From positions 1-64,000 of the forward strand of contig CALUKI010000021.1 in NCBI GenBank assembly GCA_944321175.1: 64,000 bases of DNA, read 5' to 3'. The DNA comes from an uncultured Alistipes sp. (lineage in GTDB: Bacteria > Bacteroidota > Bacteroidia > Bacteroidales > Rikenellaceae). The notes below the pieces were generated by a model, which saw nothing but the letters and a program-made list of their open reading frames with translations, searched no databases and was not told where the DNA came from. The position numbers and the translations under genes are program-made. Shown piece by piece: positions 16,254-26,071 of this stretch (positions are counted from its first letter, which is position 1; each line of letters starts with the position of its first letter).

Positions 16254-19200
16254 TTAGAATGTTACGTTAACACCGATGGTCACCGTCCGCATGACAGGAT
16301 AGCCGTAACCATCGCCATTGGTTCCCACCGTACTTGCGAAATCCGCATCGCCGGCACTGATTCCTTCGGGATCGTAGTTCTTCGCCCACTTGTGCAGCGG
16401 CGTGAAGGTGCAGAGATTGTCGCCCGTCACATAGATGCGGAGCGATTCCATACGCAGTTTCTGTGCAATACGCTTCGGGAAGGTGTAATCCAGCGTCACG
16501 TTCTTCAAACGCAGATAACTTGCATCCTGCAGATAACGGTCGTTGGCATTCGACAGGATCGCACTCACAACCTCCGCCTGATAACCGCGCAGACGCGGCC
16601 AGTAGGCATTCACATTCTGGTTTTCGTCCGTATAACGGTTCGAGGCATCCTGCCAGGGCAGCGAATAACCGTATGCACGGCCGTTCTTGCCCCAAAAATA
16701 ACCCGAATCCTTCGCCGGATACCAGTCGCGCTTGCCGACACCCTGCCACATCATCGAGAATCCGATGCCGTTCCAGTTGATCCCGGCCGTGATGCTGTAA
16801 CAGTAACGCGGCGACGTATTGCCGATCTTGATCAGGTCGCCGTGATCCGCAAGCGTGTTGGCACCGTTGTCGATCACGCCGTTGTCATCGAGATCCGCCA
16901 GTTTGATGTCGCCGGCCTTCCAATCGCCCGTAAAATACTTGAATTTGCTCTGGCTCGCCCAATTGGCCGCTTCGGCATCGCTCTCGAAGAGTCCCGCCAC
17001 ATGATAGCCCCAGATTTCACCGAGCGTCATCCCTTCGTAGTAACTCTGGGAGTAGATCGTCGGCAGCTGGGAATTCTTGCTCGTATAGCGCGTGATCTTG
17101 CTTACGCTGTCCCATACGACACCGCGAATGTAGTAGCCGAAGGGATGGCGTCCCGCATTGAAACTGTCGCGCCACGAAACCGAAGCCTCCCAACCGTCCG
17201 TCCGCATGTCGCCATAGTTGCCTTTCGGTGCGGCGTTTCCGTAAACAGCCGGCAATTCCGCGCCCACGACATACATGTCGGTCGTATTGCGGCGATAGAT
17301 GTCGGCCGTCAGATTGAACCGGCCGTTCAACATCTCCAGGTCGAGACCCAGATCATAGGTCGTCGCCTTCTCCCATGTCAGGCCGTCGGGAACAGGCGTG
17401 GGCGCCGTAGCGTACTTGAAGGGCTGACCGCCGCTCACGACAGCGCTCGATTGGGCGAAACCCATGAGCGACATGTAGGCGTAAGCATTCGAGATCAAGC
17501 CGTTACCGGCCGTACCGGCCGAGACGCGGATCTTCAGATTGTCGAGCCACGAACGGGTCGAGGCCATGAACGGCTCCTCCGAGAGACGCCAGCCGACCGA
17601 AGCCGAAGGGAAGAATCCCCAACGCTGTCCGGCAGGGAATTTCGAATTGCCGTCGTAGCGTCCGCTCAACTCGACCAGATAACGGCCTTTGTATCCGTAA
17701 TGCAGACGGAAGAAGGCGCCGAAAAGCGAATATTCCGACGATCCGTTGTCGTTCCACTCGAAGGTGTCGCCCTCGATGAACGAAGGATTGACCTTGTCGG
17801 GGAAGAGAATGCCTTCCCGATAGGTATAGATCTGTCTGACCCCGTACTCTTCGGCATTCACACCGCCCATAACGGTCAAGGCGTGGGCATCGCCGAGCCG
17901 GGGTGTCCATGTCAGGGTTCCCGATGCCGTCCAGCGGTTCGTATCGTAGTCGTAATCGCGGTATTGCGAAGAGGCCGGCTGCAAACCGGTGATTTCCGGC
18001 CCCGAATAGTAGGTGATCTGGTTGCGGGCCCGCTGCCGCGAGGTGTGGTTGTAGAAATAGCCGAACTCTCCGCGAGCCACCAGTACGTCCTTCAGCAGAT
18101 CGGCCGTAAGACCGATCGTCTCCTGTATGTCCGACTTGCGGTATTTCTCCCATGTGGTACCCTCTTCGAAGCAGGCCACGCCGATATAGGTTGCGGCATT
18201 GGTCCATGTCCCGTCGGGGTTCGTGGCCCCGATCATCGGCGCACCCACGATCTCGATCTGACGCTGGATCAGCTGGTTGCCTTCAGCCACCCGCGGCTGG
18301 TAGATATTGCGGCGCATGAACGAGAAGTTGTTGTCGAGCTTCAGCCACTTCGAAATCCGGATCGAAGCCTTCATGCGGCTGTTGTACTGCGTGTAGTCCT
18401 CGTCGCCCCAGTTGTAGATGCCGTCCTGCTGGAAGTAGCGGCCGGAAAAGAGGAACTGCGCCTTTTCCGAGCCGCCGCTGATGCTCAAGTTGTGCTGCTG
18501 GCCCGACGTCCAGTCGCGATAGACGATATCGTGCCAGTCGTTGTTGCCGTAATACTCCCAATAGCCGCTGCTGTTGACCTTGTATTTTTCGTAGGTGGGA
18601 TCGGCCGCACGTTTCTTCAACTCCGCATAGTAACCGGACAAGCCGCCGTCGAAAACCTTCAATACGTTGTTGACCGTCGCGGGTTCCTTGCCGTAGCGGC
18701 CCTTGTAGGATTCGATGAACTCGTCCATCCACTGCACCGAATTGTTGACCGTTTCGATGGGCGTCGTGCGCGTGAAGATCGAATAACTGCCGTCATAGGT
18801 CACGCGCACGCGGCCGTCCTGCGGGTTCTTCGTCGTAATAAGGATGACGCCGAACGTACCCTTCGCTCCATACACGGCCGTCGAAGAGGCGTCCTTCAAC
18901 ACCGTGATGCTTTCGATGTCGTCGGGATTGACCGTATTCATATCGGTCTCCACGCCGTCAACCAGCACAAGGGCCGAACCGCCCGCGCCGATCGAGTTTT
19001 CGACGCCTCGAATGCGGATCGTCGCGTTGCGCGACGGCTTGCCGTCGGAAAACGTCAGCGTCAGGCCCGGTATCTGGCCCTGCAATGCCCGTGAAACGTT
19101 GGCGGTCTTGCGTTCGGAGACCACATCGCCCCTGATCGTTTCGACGGCTCCGACAATGTCGCGCCGCTTCTGCACGCCATAGCCGACGACTACGATCTCC

Positions 19201-19537
19201 TCCAATGAGGTATTGTCGGGCGTCATGACGACCGACATCTTCCGTGTAGCCTTGATTCGTTGAGTTTTGTAGCCGATGTAGCGGAATTCGAGAACCGTAT
19301 TTTCCGCAGCCTTGATGGAGAATGTACCGTTGAGATCGGTTGAGACGCCCTGCTGCGTCCCCGGAATTGTGACAGCGACACCGATCATCGGCGCCCCGTT
19401 TTCGTCCTTACAGGAACCTTCTACATAATTCCCCCCCCCTGTGCCGAGGAGGTAAGAACCTGTGTCACAGTCATAAACACAGCCAGCAACAGTATCGGGA
19501 CTGTCGGGCGGTTTCGTTGTGTGTAACTTGGTTTCAT
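16254..19537 (-). CDS. susC-like: SusC/RagA-family TonB-linked receptor, out of frame at a G-run
   Basis: Ligand-importing outer-membrane channel paired with SusD. The body is intact: carboxypeptidase-like domain (VEGSCKDENGAPMIGVAV), plug (EEIVVVGYGVQKRRDIVGAVETI; IRGVENSIGAGGSALVLVDGVE), barrel, and a C-terminus ending GVNVTF. The continuous frame extends to an ATG at 19580 but gives a charged N-terminus with no signal peptide. A different frame from ATG 19537 encodes an excellent one (PSYTQRNRPTVPILLLAVF, ending LTSSAQG). The two frames meet at nine G residues (19431-19439 on the plus strand); ten would join them into a 1094-residue receptor of normal design. As written, the signal-peptide frame ends a few codons after the run at TAG. 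So the gene is OFF in a phase-variable system, or an indel error is present. Confidence 0.88.
19431..19439. repeat. Nine-base G run at the susC signal-peptide junction
   Basis: Nine C on the plus strand, nine G in the susC mRNA. Slippage by one base switches the signal-peptide frame into or out of register with the receptor body. Confidence 0.85.
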
Positions 19538-19796
19538 GCCGTTTGTTTTTCGTTTTCGTTTGCTTTATCCGGCAAAACAAAAAGACAACCGAACGACACG
19601 GAGCATCGTCCTTTCATCTCCTCATCATGCACGGAACCTTGCAAGCTACGTCCCCGGGCAATTCGTATATATAAAAATAGTGTGTCGGATTGTTTCTTTT
19701 TCCTTTCGCCGCCGCATGATGCGGATTTCGATCACGAGGCCGTGCGTTTTCTTGTTATTCGATCATTTTATCGGGTTAATATTAGGTTGCCGATAA

Positions 19797-19828
19797 CAAA
19801 AGTAGCATCATTTTTTCTTTCCGACAAA
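19797..19828 (-). promoter_or_regulatory. Promoter for susC
   Basis: Minus strand: TTTG (19828-19825), 20-base spacer, TACTTTTG (19804-19797). It leaves an untranslated leader of about 250 bases before the ATG at 19537. No closer match was found. Confidence 0.6.
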
Positions 19829-19928
19829 TTTTCCGGCATTTATTTTTCGTTTCACAATTATTTTTTCAAGGATTCCACCCATTGAAAGCCTGCTAAATGA
19901 AAAATATCAAACATAAAGTCAAAATATA

Positions 19929-19959
19929 TTTGCCAAAACGAAAAATATCCGTATATTTG
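19929..19959 (+). promoter_or_regulatory. Promoter for the BACON lipoprotein operon
   Basis: TTTG (19929-19932), 19-base spacer, TATATTTG (19952-19959). It is divergent from the susC promoter about 100 bases away, so one regulator bound between them could control both halves of the locus. Confidence 0.7.
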
Positions 19960-20054
19960 CTGTGCAAGTTACGACCGAATTCGATTTTAGTGTGCATCCG
20001 ACGGCTCCCGCCGGGAGCGTCCGATTGTTATTAACTACACTAAAACCATCCAAA

Positions 20055-22652
20055 ATGAAATCACGTCACACACTTTGCATCGCCGTTGCATCGGCCCTGC
20101 TCCTCGGCATGGCCGGATGCACCAAGGATCCGGAAGGAGTTGACGTCCTGACACGCGACCGCGACGAACTATCGTTCGCCTATTCGCGCTCGACGGCAAC
20201 TTTCACGGTACGTTATCAGGGTGCATGGAGCGTCTCGTCGCCCGACAGCTGGCTTTCATTCGAACCGGCCGAAGGCGTCGGAGACGGTCTCAATACACAA
20301 ACGGTCACCGTCACGGCTGAGCACAATACCGGCGACAGCCGCACGGGAACCATCAACCTCTCCTCCCGGAACGGGCAGAAAATCGAAATAACCGCCACGC
20401 AGGAGGCCGGGATCTTCGAACTCGGCACACCGGCGATCAACGGCATGATCCGCATCAATTCGCCCTCGCATGCCACCATCGAAGTACCCTACACCAAGGC
20501 GCATGGCGGTGAAACGGTCAAGGTTTCAGCCACGATCTCCGGTGACGCCGCAACGGGGCTTTCGGTAACCGAGTCCGAACAGAAGATCGAAAAGGAGGGC
20601 AACGGAAGCATTTCGGTACCCATCTCCGGCACGGCCACCATCATGGGCGAAGCGACCTTCAACATCACGGTAACGCTCAACGGCGGGGAACCCGTCGAAA
20701 CCGAATTGCCGGCCGACGTCATGGATGAAACGACACTGCTGATGATGACGGCCTCGCGGTTCAAATGGGGCGGGCACTACCTCGAAGAGCAACCCGGTTA
20801 CAAATCCATCGGCGAGAACGGGAACATCTATGCCAGCGACGACGACGATCCTTCGCGGCTGACAGCGTGCTCTTGGGGCGATGCCGGCACGATCGACCTT
20901 TTCCAGACCGGTGCGGCATACAATCAGGAGGCATTGGCGGCCTTCCGTGCGGCGCGCGGCATCGGCGGCTGGACCGGATACAAGGTCTATGAACATCCCG
21001 GCTACATCAAGATCAGCACGAGCAAAAACGGCGGCTGGATCCAGACGCCGGCACTCGAAGCCGTCACGGGAACGTCCGACATCACCGTCGAATTCGAGTT
21101 CTTCCGATGGACGGGCGACGACAAGGAGGTCAACGTCATTGCCGTTGACGGCGGGGAGGTCATCGGAGGCATTCTGCCCACCGAACAGCACAAATGGATC
21201 AAGATGAGCCTGCTGGTCAAGGGAGCCACCTCCAAGACCAAGATCAAGTGGGCGGCAGCCCAGGATGCAGCGGGCTACCGTTTCACGCTGCGCAACATCT
21301 TCATCTCGCAGGCCAAGGTGCTGACCGAACCGCTCACTACGCCGACCGATTTCAACCTTACGCCAACCGACGCATCGGTAGCCTGCACATGGTCTTCCGT
21401 GCCCAATGCAACGGGTTATCGCGTGACGCTGGCCGAAGCTGAAAAGCCGCAGTTCCAAATGATCGCCGAGGTGGCTGAAACATCGTACACCTTCGAAGGG
21501 CTGGACAAGGATACCGAATATCTCTTTACCGTACAGGCGCTCTACAGCGAGAATCCGGCAATGAACTCGCCCGTGTCCGAACCGCAGAGCGTCCGCACGC
21601 TGCAGCGCGTCGATCCGCTGCCCACGCCGACCGTCAAGATTTTCCGTTCGGAACGCGGTCTGATCGTTGCCGAGTGGACGAACGACAGCGAGCTGGAATC
21701 GACCCGCGAATTCGACATCGAACTGCGTGACGCTTCCGGCAAGGTGTTGCGCAGCTACACCGATGCAGCCTACACATATGTATTTTATGAAAACCGTTTC
21801 ACCTTCGCAAAGTTGGAGGAATCGACAACCTATACCGTTGCCGTCCGTCAGCTGTCAAGCGATCAGGCGCTATACAAGGATTCGGAGTGGGGAACGGTTA
21901 CAGTGACCAGCGCTGCGGCACCCGACATGACCGACGTACTCTTCTACGAGGACTTCAACGACTTGTGGTGGTCGGGCGACTACGCGAATCTGTCATACGG
22001 TCCACAGTTGAAATCTTTCAACAATGCCTTGTCGGACTACACGGTCGAAGCCGATGACTTCTCGGCAGCCTGCACGATCACATATCCTGCCACCAACATG
22101 ACCGATGTCGGAGGCCCGACAACTGCAAACGAAGCCTACCGCAACGCCTACTGGAGCCCGTGGAGCGAAGAGTGGAGTCTGTTAGCCTCGGCCGGAAAAG
22201 CATTGGGCTATCTCACGAAGGTCTATCCGTGCACCGGTTGCGTGAAGTACGGCACGGGATCGGCCAACGGCGTGCTGAGCATTCCGCGACTGTCGTCGCT
22301 CACTTCGGCAACGGACGTGACGCTGACATTCGACGTATGGCCCTACGCTATTCCGAAGGCCGAGACCGGTCTGAATGTCACGGCTACCGAGGGTCTGCAG
22401 GTGACCGTCTATATCGAATCGGGCGCCGGAACGATCGAAGGCGGTACGGACAATGCGATCGTCCTCGACAATACGAACCCCGCAACGAACGGTTCGAGTA
22501 AGGCCGGATACTTCCTTCCGACGCACCACACCGTGGTAATCAAGGGTATCGACGCCACGACGCGCATTGCCATTGCCAGCGGCAACCAGCCGAAATATGT
22601 CGGTTCGAAGAACCGCATCTGGCTCGACAACCTGAAGGTCACGAAGAATTGA
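20055..22652 (+). CDS. BACON and fibronectin type III domain surface lipoprotein
   Basis: 865 residues from MKSRHTLCIAVASALLLGM, lipobox GMAGC (Cys about residue 22). Residues ~35-118 are a BACON domain (TATFTVRYQGAWSVSSPDSWLSFEPAEG ending ITATQEAG). Two fibronectin type III modules follow at ~430-515 and ~522-620 (NATGYRVTLAEA; SYTFEGLDKDTEYLFTVQALY), and a C-terminal ~220-residue beta-rich domain begins at the VLFYEDFNDLWWSGDY block. This architecture is typical of surface glycan-binding proteins or extended enzyme scaffolds of Bacteroidetes uptake loci. No catalytic motif was recognised. Divergent from susC, first gene of a three-gene plus-strand unit; the longer reading from 19962 starts at the promoter and is rejected. 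Confidence 0.82.
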   Translation: MKSRHTLCIAVASALLLGMAGCTKDPEGVDVLTRDRDELSFAYSRSTATFTVRYQGAWSVSSPDSWLSFEPAEGVGDGLNTQTVTVTAEHNTGDSRTGTINLSSRNGQKIEITATQEAGIFELGTPAINGMIRINSPSHATIEVPYTKAHGGETVKVSATISGDAATGLSVTESEQKIEKEGNGSISVPISGTATIMGEATFNITVTLNGGEPVETELPADVMDETTLLMMTASRFKWGGHYLEEQPGYKSIGENGNIYASDDDDPSRLTACSWGDAGTIDLFQTGAAYNQEALAAFRAARGIGGWTGYKVYEHPGYIKISTSKNGGWIQTPALEAVTGTSDITVEFEFFRWTGDDKEVNVIAVDGGEVIGGILPTEQHKWIKMSLLVKGATSKTKIKWAAAQDAAGYRFTLRNIFISQAKVLTEPLTTPTDFNLTPTDASVACTWSSVPNATGYRVTLAEAEKPQFQMIAEVAETSYTFEGLDKDTEYLFTVQALYSENPAMNSPVSEPQSVRTLQRVDPLPTPTVKIFRSERGLIVAEWTNDSELESTREFDIELRDASGKVLRSYTDAAYTYVFYENRFTFAKLEESTTYTVAVRQLSSDQALYKDSEWGTVTVTSAAAPDMTDVLFYEDFNDLWWSGDYANLSYGPQLKSFNNALSDYTVEADDFSAACTITYPATNMTDVGGPTTANEAYRNAYWSPWSEEWSLLASAGKALGYLTKVYPCTGCVKYGTGSANGVLSIPRLSSLTSATDVTLTFDVWPYAIPKAETGLNVTATEGLQVTVYIESGAGTIEGGTDNAIVLDNTNPATNGSSKAGYFLPTHHTVVIKGIDATTRIAIASGNQPKYVGSKNRIWLDNLKVTKN

Positions 22653-22660
22653 CAACAACC

Positions 22661-22689
22661 GGGGTCTTCCGGCACCACCGGAAGACCCC
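22661..22689 (+). terminator. Hairpin between the BACON lipoprotein and phosphodiesterase genes
   Basis: GGGGTCTTCCG (22661-22671) pairs perfectly with CGGAAGACCCC (22679-22689), followed by ATATAAAAAA. No T-run follows, so partial termination or mRNA stabilisation between the two genes is likely rather than a full stop. Confidence 0.6.
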
Positions 22690-22714
22690 CATATAAAAAA
22701 CTGATGCAACAATT

Positions 22715-23512
22715 ATGAAGAAATTGCTTTTGACGGCGGCGCTGACCGTCGGTGCATTGTCGCTCTGGGCTCAGCCCAAGGTGGTTGCACACAGAGGATT
22801 CTATGCAACGGAAGGATCGTGGGAGAACACCGTATCGAGTCTGCGCAATGCGCAGCAGTTGGGTGTTTACGGCGTGGAGTTCGACGTCAACATGACGGCC
22901 GACGACTCGCTGATCGTCTTTCACGGGCCGAAGATCCTCGATACGAAGCTGCACGCCCAGAAGAACAAATTCGCGGAGATCCGTGCCGTAAAACTGCCCA
23001 ACGGACTGCAGATCCCCACCTTGCGCGAATTCTTCGCCCAGGGGAAGCAGGATCCTTCGACCAAACTGATCCTCGAGATCAAGAAACACGCAACGCCCCA
23101 ACGGGAGACCGAAGTGGTAAAGGCCATTCTCGCTCTGGCACGCGAAATGGATCTCGTTCAACAGGTGGAGTTCATCTCGTTCAGCAAACATGCCTGCGAC
23201 GAGGTGCGTCGTCTGCAACCCGATGCGGTTGTCGTCTATGTCAGCAGCGACATGAACGCCATGCGGCCCGCCGAGTTGAAAAAACTGGGATATCAGGGTC
23301 TTTCCTATCAACTCAACGTGCTGATGAACCATCCCGAGATTCTCGACGACGCCAATCGTTTGGGTATCGTCTCGACGCTGTGGATGGTCAACGACTGCGA
23401 AGTGATCGACTGGGCGGCCCGTCACGGCGTAACGTATGTCTCGACCGACTGTCCGGACAAGGCCAAAGCATACCTCGAAGCAGTCGCAGCATACAGAACC
23501 GCCGAAAAGTAA
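22715..23512 (+). CDS. Glycerophosphodiester phosphodiesterase family protein
   Basis: 265 residues with a cleavable signal peptide ([20 protein letters not shown]), so it acts in the periplasm or at the surface. It has the GDPD TIM-barrel signatures: [17 protein letters not shown] (catalytic HR and EN), [20 protein letters not shown] (metal-binding E and D, then the second His), LILEIKK, and the C-terminal VSTLWMVND and [12 protein letters not shown]. The enzyme hydrolyses glycerophosphodiesters or similar phosphodiesters to an alcohol and glycerol phosphate. Its presence inside a SusCD locus suggests the imported ligand carries phosphodiester links. Confidence 0.92.
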   Translation: MKKLLLTAALTVGALSLWAQPKVVAHRGFYATEGSWENTVSSLRNAQQLGVYGVEFDVNMTADDSLIVFHGPKILDTKLHAQKNKFAEIRAVKLPNGLQIPTLREFFAQGKQDPSTKLILEIKKHATPQRETEVVKAILALAREMDLVQQVEFISFSKHACDEVRRLQPDAVVVYVSSDMNAMRPAELKKLGYQGLSYQLNVLMNHPEILDDANRLGIVSTLWMVNDCEVIDWAARHGVTYVSTDCPDKAKAYLEAVAAYRTAEK

Positions 23513-23615
23513 AGGCATGCCGGCGGGCAGCGGCAACTCGCCCCAACGCAGGCAAAGGTTGCGGACGCATCCGCATGGAGCGAATTCAACAGGGAAAAGG
23601 TCATATAATACACAA

Positions 23616-24308
23616 ATGATGCTGGAAAAACTCAGGCAGGAGGTTCTCGAAGCGAACCTCTCACTGGTCCGTCACGGACTGGTCCTATTTACATGGGGAA
23701 ACGTCTCGGCCATCGACCGATCGAGCGGTCTTGTCGTCATCAAGCCCAGCGGCGTGGAATACGGCGCATTGAAGGCCGGGGAGATGGTCGTCGTCGATCT
23801 CGACGGGAAGGTCATCGAAGGGGAATACCGCCCCTCGTCCGATACACCGACGCATTTGGCGCTGTACCGCGCATTCCCCGCCATAGGGGGCGTGGTGCAC
23901 ACCCACTCGACCTATGCGACGGCATGGGCGCAAAGCGGCCTGGAGATACCCTGTCTGGGAACGACGCACGCCGACTATTTCCACCATACCATTCCCTGCA
24001 CGGCCGACATGACCGACGCCCAGATCGACGGCGACTACGAAGCCGAAACCGGCAGGGTCATCATCGAACGTTTCCGCAATCTCAATCCGGTGCATACTCC
24101 GGGCGTACTGGTCAAGAATCACGGCCCGTTCGCCTGGGGAGTCGACGCATACGGGGCGGTTCACAATGCCGTCGTGATGGAAGAGGTCGCCAAGATGGCA
24201 TTCATTACCAAAATGCTCAATCCAGCGGCCGGAATCCGGCCGAAACTGATCGAAAAGCACTTTCTGCGCAAACACGGCCCGAATGCCTATTACGGGCAGA
24301 AGGGATGA
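23616..24308 (+). CDS. araD: L-ribulose-5-phosphate 4-epimerase (AraD-like class II aldolase family)
   Basis: 230 residues, the normal size. Family blocks are all present: [25 protein letters not shown], the zinc-binding [15 protein letters not shown] (two His), [14 protein letters not shown], and [25 protein letters not shown] with the third metal-ligand His. The AraD-type HADYF block supports the epimerase (L-ribulose-5-P to D-xylulose-5-P) rather than fuculose aldolase. No araA or araB is adjacent. The protein lacks a signal peptide, so it works in the cytoplasm on the sugar phosphate that the DeoR regulator may sense. Two ATG codons (23616, 23619) are possible starts; the longer reading from 23436 overlaps the phosphodiesterase gene. 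Confidence 0.9.
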   Translation: MMLEKLRQEVLEANLSLVRHGLVLFTWGNVSAIDRSSGLVVIKPSGVEYGALKAGEMVVVDLDGKVIEGEYRPSSDTPTHLALYRAFPAIGGVVHTHSTYATAWAQSGLEIPCLGTTHADYFHHTIPCTADMTDAQIDGDYEAETGRVIIERFRNLNPVHTPGVLVKNHGPFAWGVDAYGAVHNAVVMEEVAKMAFITKMLNPAAGIRPKLIEKHFLRKHGPNAYYGQKG

Positions 24309-24329
24309 CAGTCCCGAAAATTCATGGCT

Positions 24330-24361
24330 GCGGGGAGGCTTTTGCAAGCCTCCCCGCCTGT
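24330..24361 (+). terminator. Terminator after araD
   Basis: GCGGGGAGGCTT (24330-24341) pairs perfectly with AAGCCTCCCCGC (24346-24357) and is followed by CTGTTTT. It closes the uptake locus on this side. Confidence 0.9.
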
Positions 24362-24426
24362 TTTACCCTCCTCCGCACGCCTGCCGCACCGCAGGCGGAA
24401 CGCCGTGTGAAAATCCCGGCAGCAGG

Positions 24427-24456
24427 TTGCGTATCCGGAATAAATTCGTATCTTTG
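24427..24456 (+). promoter_or_regulatory. Promoter for ffh
   Basis: TTG (24427-24429), 19-base spacer, TATCTTTG (24449-24456), giving a leader of about 50 bases. Confidence 0.7.
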
Positions 24457-24515
24457 CGGGCAATCACGCGCACCGACGGCCGTTGCCGCCGGTCTGTGCG
24501 GCAAAGCGAAACACC

Positions 24516-25850
24516 ATGTTTGAAAATCTGACAGATAAACTCGAACGATCGTTCAAGATCCTCAAGGGCGAAGGCCGGATCACGGAGATCAACATTGCCG
24601 AAACGCTCAAGGAGATCCGTCGTGCGCTCATCGACGCCGACGTCAACTACAAGGTCGCCAAGTCGTTTACCGACGAGGTCAAGCAGAAGGCGCTGGGACA
24701 GAATGTCCTGACGGCCGTCAAGCCGGGCCAGATGATGACGAAAATCGTGCGCGACGAACTGGCGCAGCTCATGGGCGGGACGGCCACCGACATCCGCCTC
24801 GAGGGCACTCCGGCCGTCGTACTGATAGCCGGTCTGCAAGGTTCGGGCAAAACGACCTTCTCGGGAAAACTCGCCTCCTTTCTCAAGCAGAAGAAGGGTC
24901 GTCAGGTGCTGCTTGTGGCCGGCGATGTCTACCGTCCGGCAGCCATCGACCAGCTGAAGGTTCTCGGCGCGCAGATCGGCGTGGAGGTCTATACCGAAGA
25001 GGGGAATCAGCATCCGGTGGAGATCGCCGGAAACGCCATCCGCCATGCCCGGCAGAAGGGCTGCAATGTGGTCATCATCGACACGGCGGGCCGTCTGGCC
25101 GTCGATGAGGCGATGATGCAGGAGATCACGGCGATCAAGGCGGCCGTCAGGCCGAGCGAAACGCTCTTCGTCGTGGATGCCATGACGGGTCAGGATGCCG
25201 TCAACACGGCCAGGGAGTTCAACGACCGGCTGGATTTCGACGGTGTGGTGCTCACGAAACTCGACGGCGATACGCGCGGCGGTGCCGCCATATCGATCCG
25301 TGCGGTGGTCAACAAACCGCTCAAGTTCATATCGAGCGGCGAGAAGATGGATGCCCTGCAGGTATTCCATCCCGAACGCATGGCGGACCGTATTCTGGGC
25401 ATGGGCGACGTCATTTCGCTTGTCGAACGGGCACAGGAGCAGTTCGACGAAGCCGAAGCCCGCAAGCTGAAGAAGAAACTCGTCAAGGATCAGTTCAACT
25501 TCAATGACTTTCTGGCGCAGATCCAGCAGATCAAGAAGATGGGCAACCTGAAGGATCTGGCATCGATGATTCCGGGCATGGGCAAGATGCTCAAAGGAGT
25601 GGAGATCTCCGACGATGTCTTCAAGCAGACGGAGGCAATCATCGGCTCGATGACGCCGGCCGAACGGGAGCATCCCGAAATTCTCAATGCACGGCGCCGA
25701 GAACGCATCGCCAAGGGCAGCGGCACGACGATGGCCGATGTGAACCGGCTGCTGAAGCAGTTCGAGGACACGCGCAAGATGATGAAGATGGTCGCCGGCG
25801 GCGGGAAGATGCGCATGCCGCAGATGCCCAAAGGGTTCCGCAGACGGTAA
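24516..25850 (+). CDS. ffh: Signal recognition particle protein Ffh
   Basis: 444 residues. Ffh binds 4.5S RNA and signal sequences and delivers ribosomes to FtsY at the membrane. The N domain (MFENLTDKLERSFKILKGEG onward) is followed by the G domain with GLQGSGKTTFSGKLA (P-loop), DVYRPAAIDQL, DTAGRLAVDE and TKLDGDTRGGAA. The C-terminal M domain is methionine-rich: PGMGKMLKGVEISDDVFKQ, then the GSGTTMADVNRLLKQFEDTRKMMKMV RNA-binding helix. It ends with a basic tail. The longer reading from 24483 adds 11 residues unlike the family start. Confidence 0.97.
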   Translation: MFENLTDKLERSFKILKGEGRITEINIAETLKEIRRALIDADVNYKVAKSFTDEVKQKALGQNVLTAVKPGQMMTKIVRDELAQLMGGTATDIRLEGTPAVVLIAGLQGSGKTTFSGKLASFLKQKKGRQVLLVAGDVYRPAAIDQLKVLGAQIGVEVYTEEGNQHPVEIAGNAIRHARQKGCNVVIIDTAGRLAVDEAMMQEITAIKAAVRPSETLFVVDAMTGQDAVNTAREFNDRLDFDGVVLTKLDGDTRGGAAISIRAVVNKPLKFISSGEKMDALQVFHPERMADRILGMGDVISLVERAQEQFDEAEARKLKKKLVKDQFNFNDFLAQIQQIKKMGNLKDLASMIPGMGKMLKGVEISDDVFKQTEAIIGSMTPAEREHPEILNARRRERIAKGSGTTMADVNRLLKQFEDTRKMMKMVAGGGKMRMPQMPKGFRRR

Positions 25851-25890
25851 ACCGGAAAGGGAGAGCGGTTCCCCCTTGCACGGAGACAGG

Positions 25891-25918
25891 AACGGCGATT
25901 GACACGATCGCCGTTTTT
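25891..25918 (+). terminator. Terminator after ffh
   Basis: AACGGCGAT (25891-25899) pairs with ATCGCCGTT (25907-25915), then a T-run; 40 bases after the stop. Confidence 0.85.
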
Positions 25919-26071
25919 CATTCGGGAACCGACACTCGGCACAGCACGCGCAAAGCGGCGGGACGCCCGCGCCGGAAATCTGCGGCGACAGGGTGGAAAA
26001 GCATTTCGGAGCGGTTCGTCGAGCTATACTCATGCGGGTTATTCCGAGGCAAGAAAACGAAGAGTGAAATT

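Noticed and set aside
16392..19094. 900-residue open frame on the plus strand opposite susC
   Set aside because: Its predicted protein is Arg/His/Val-rich low-quality sequence with no signal, start context or family motif. The opposite strand encodes a clear SusC body. It is a codon-bias shadow.
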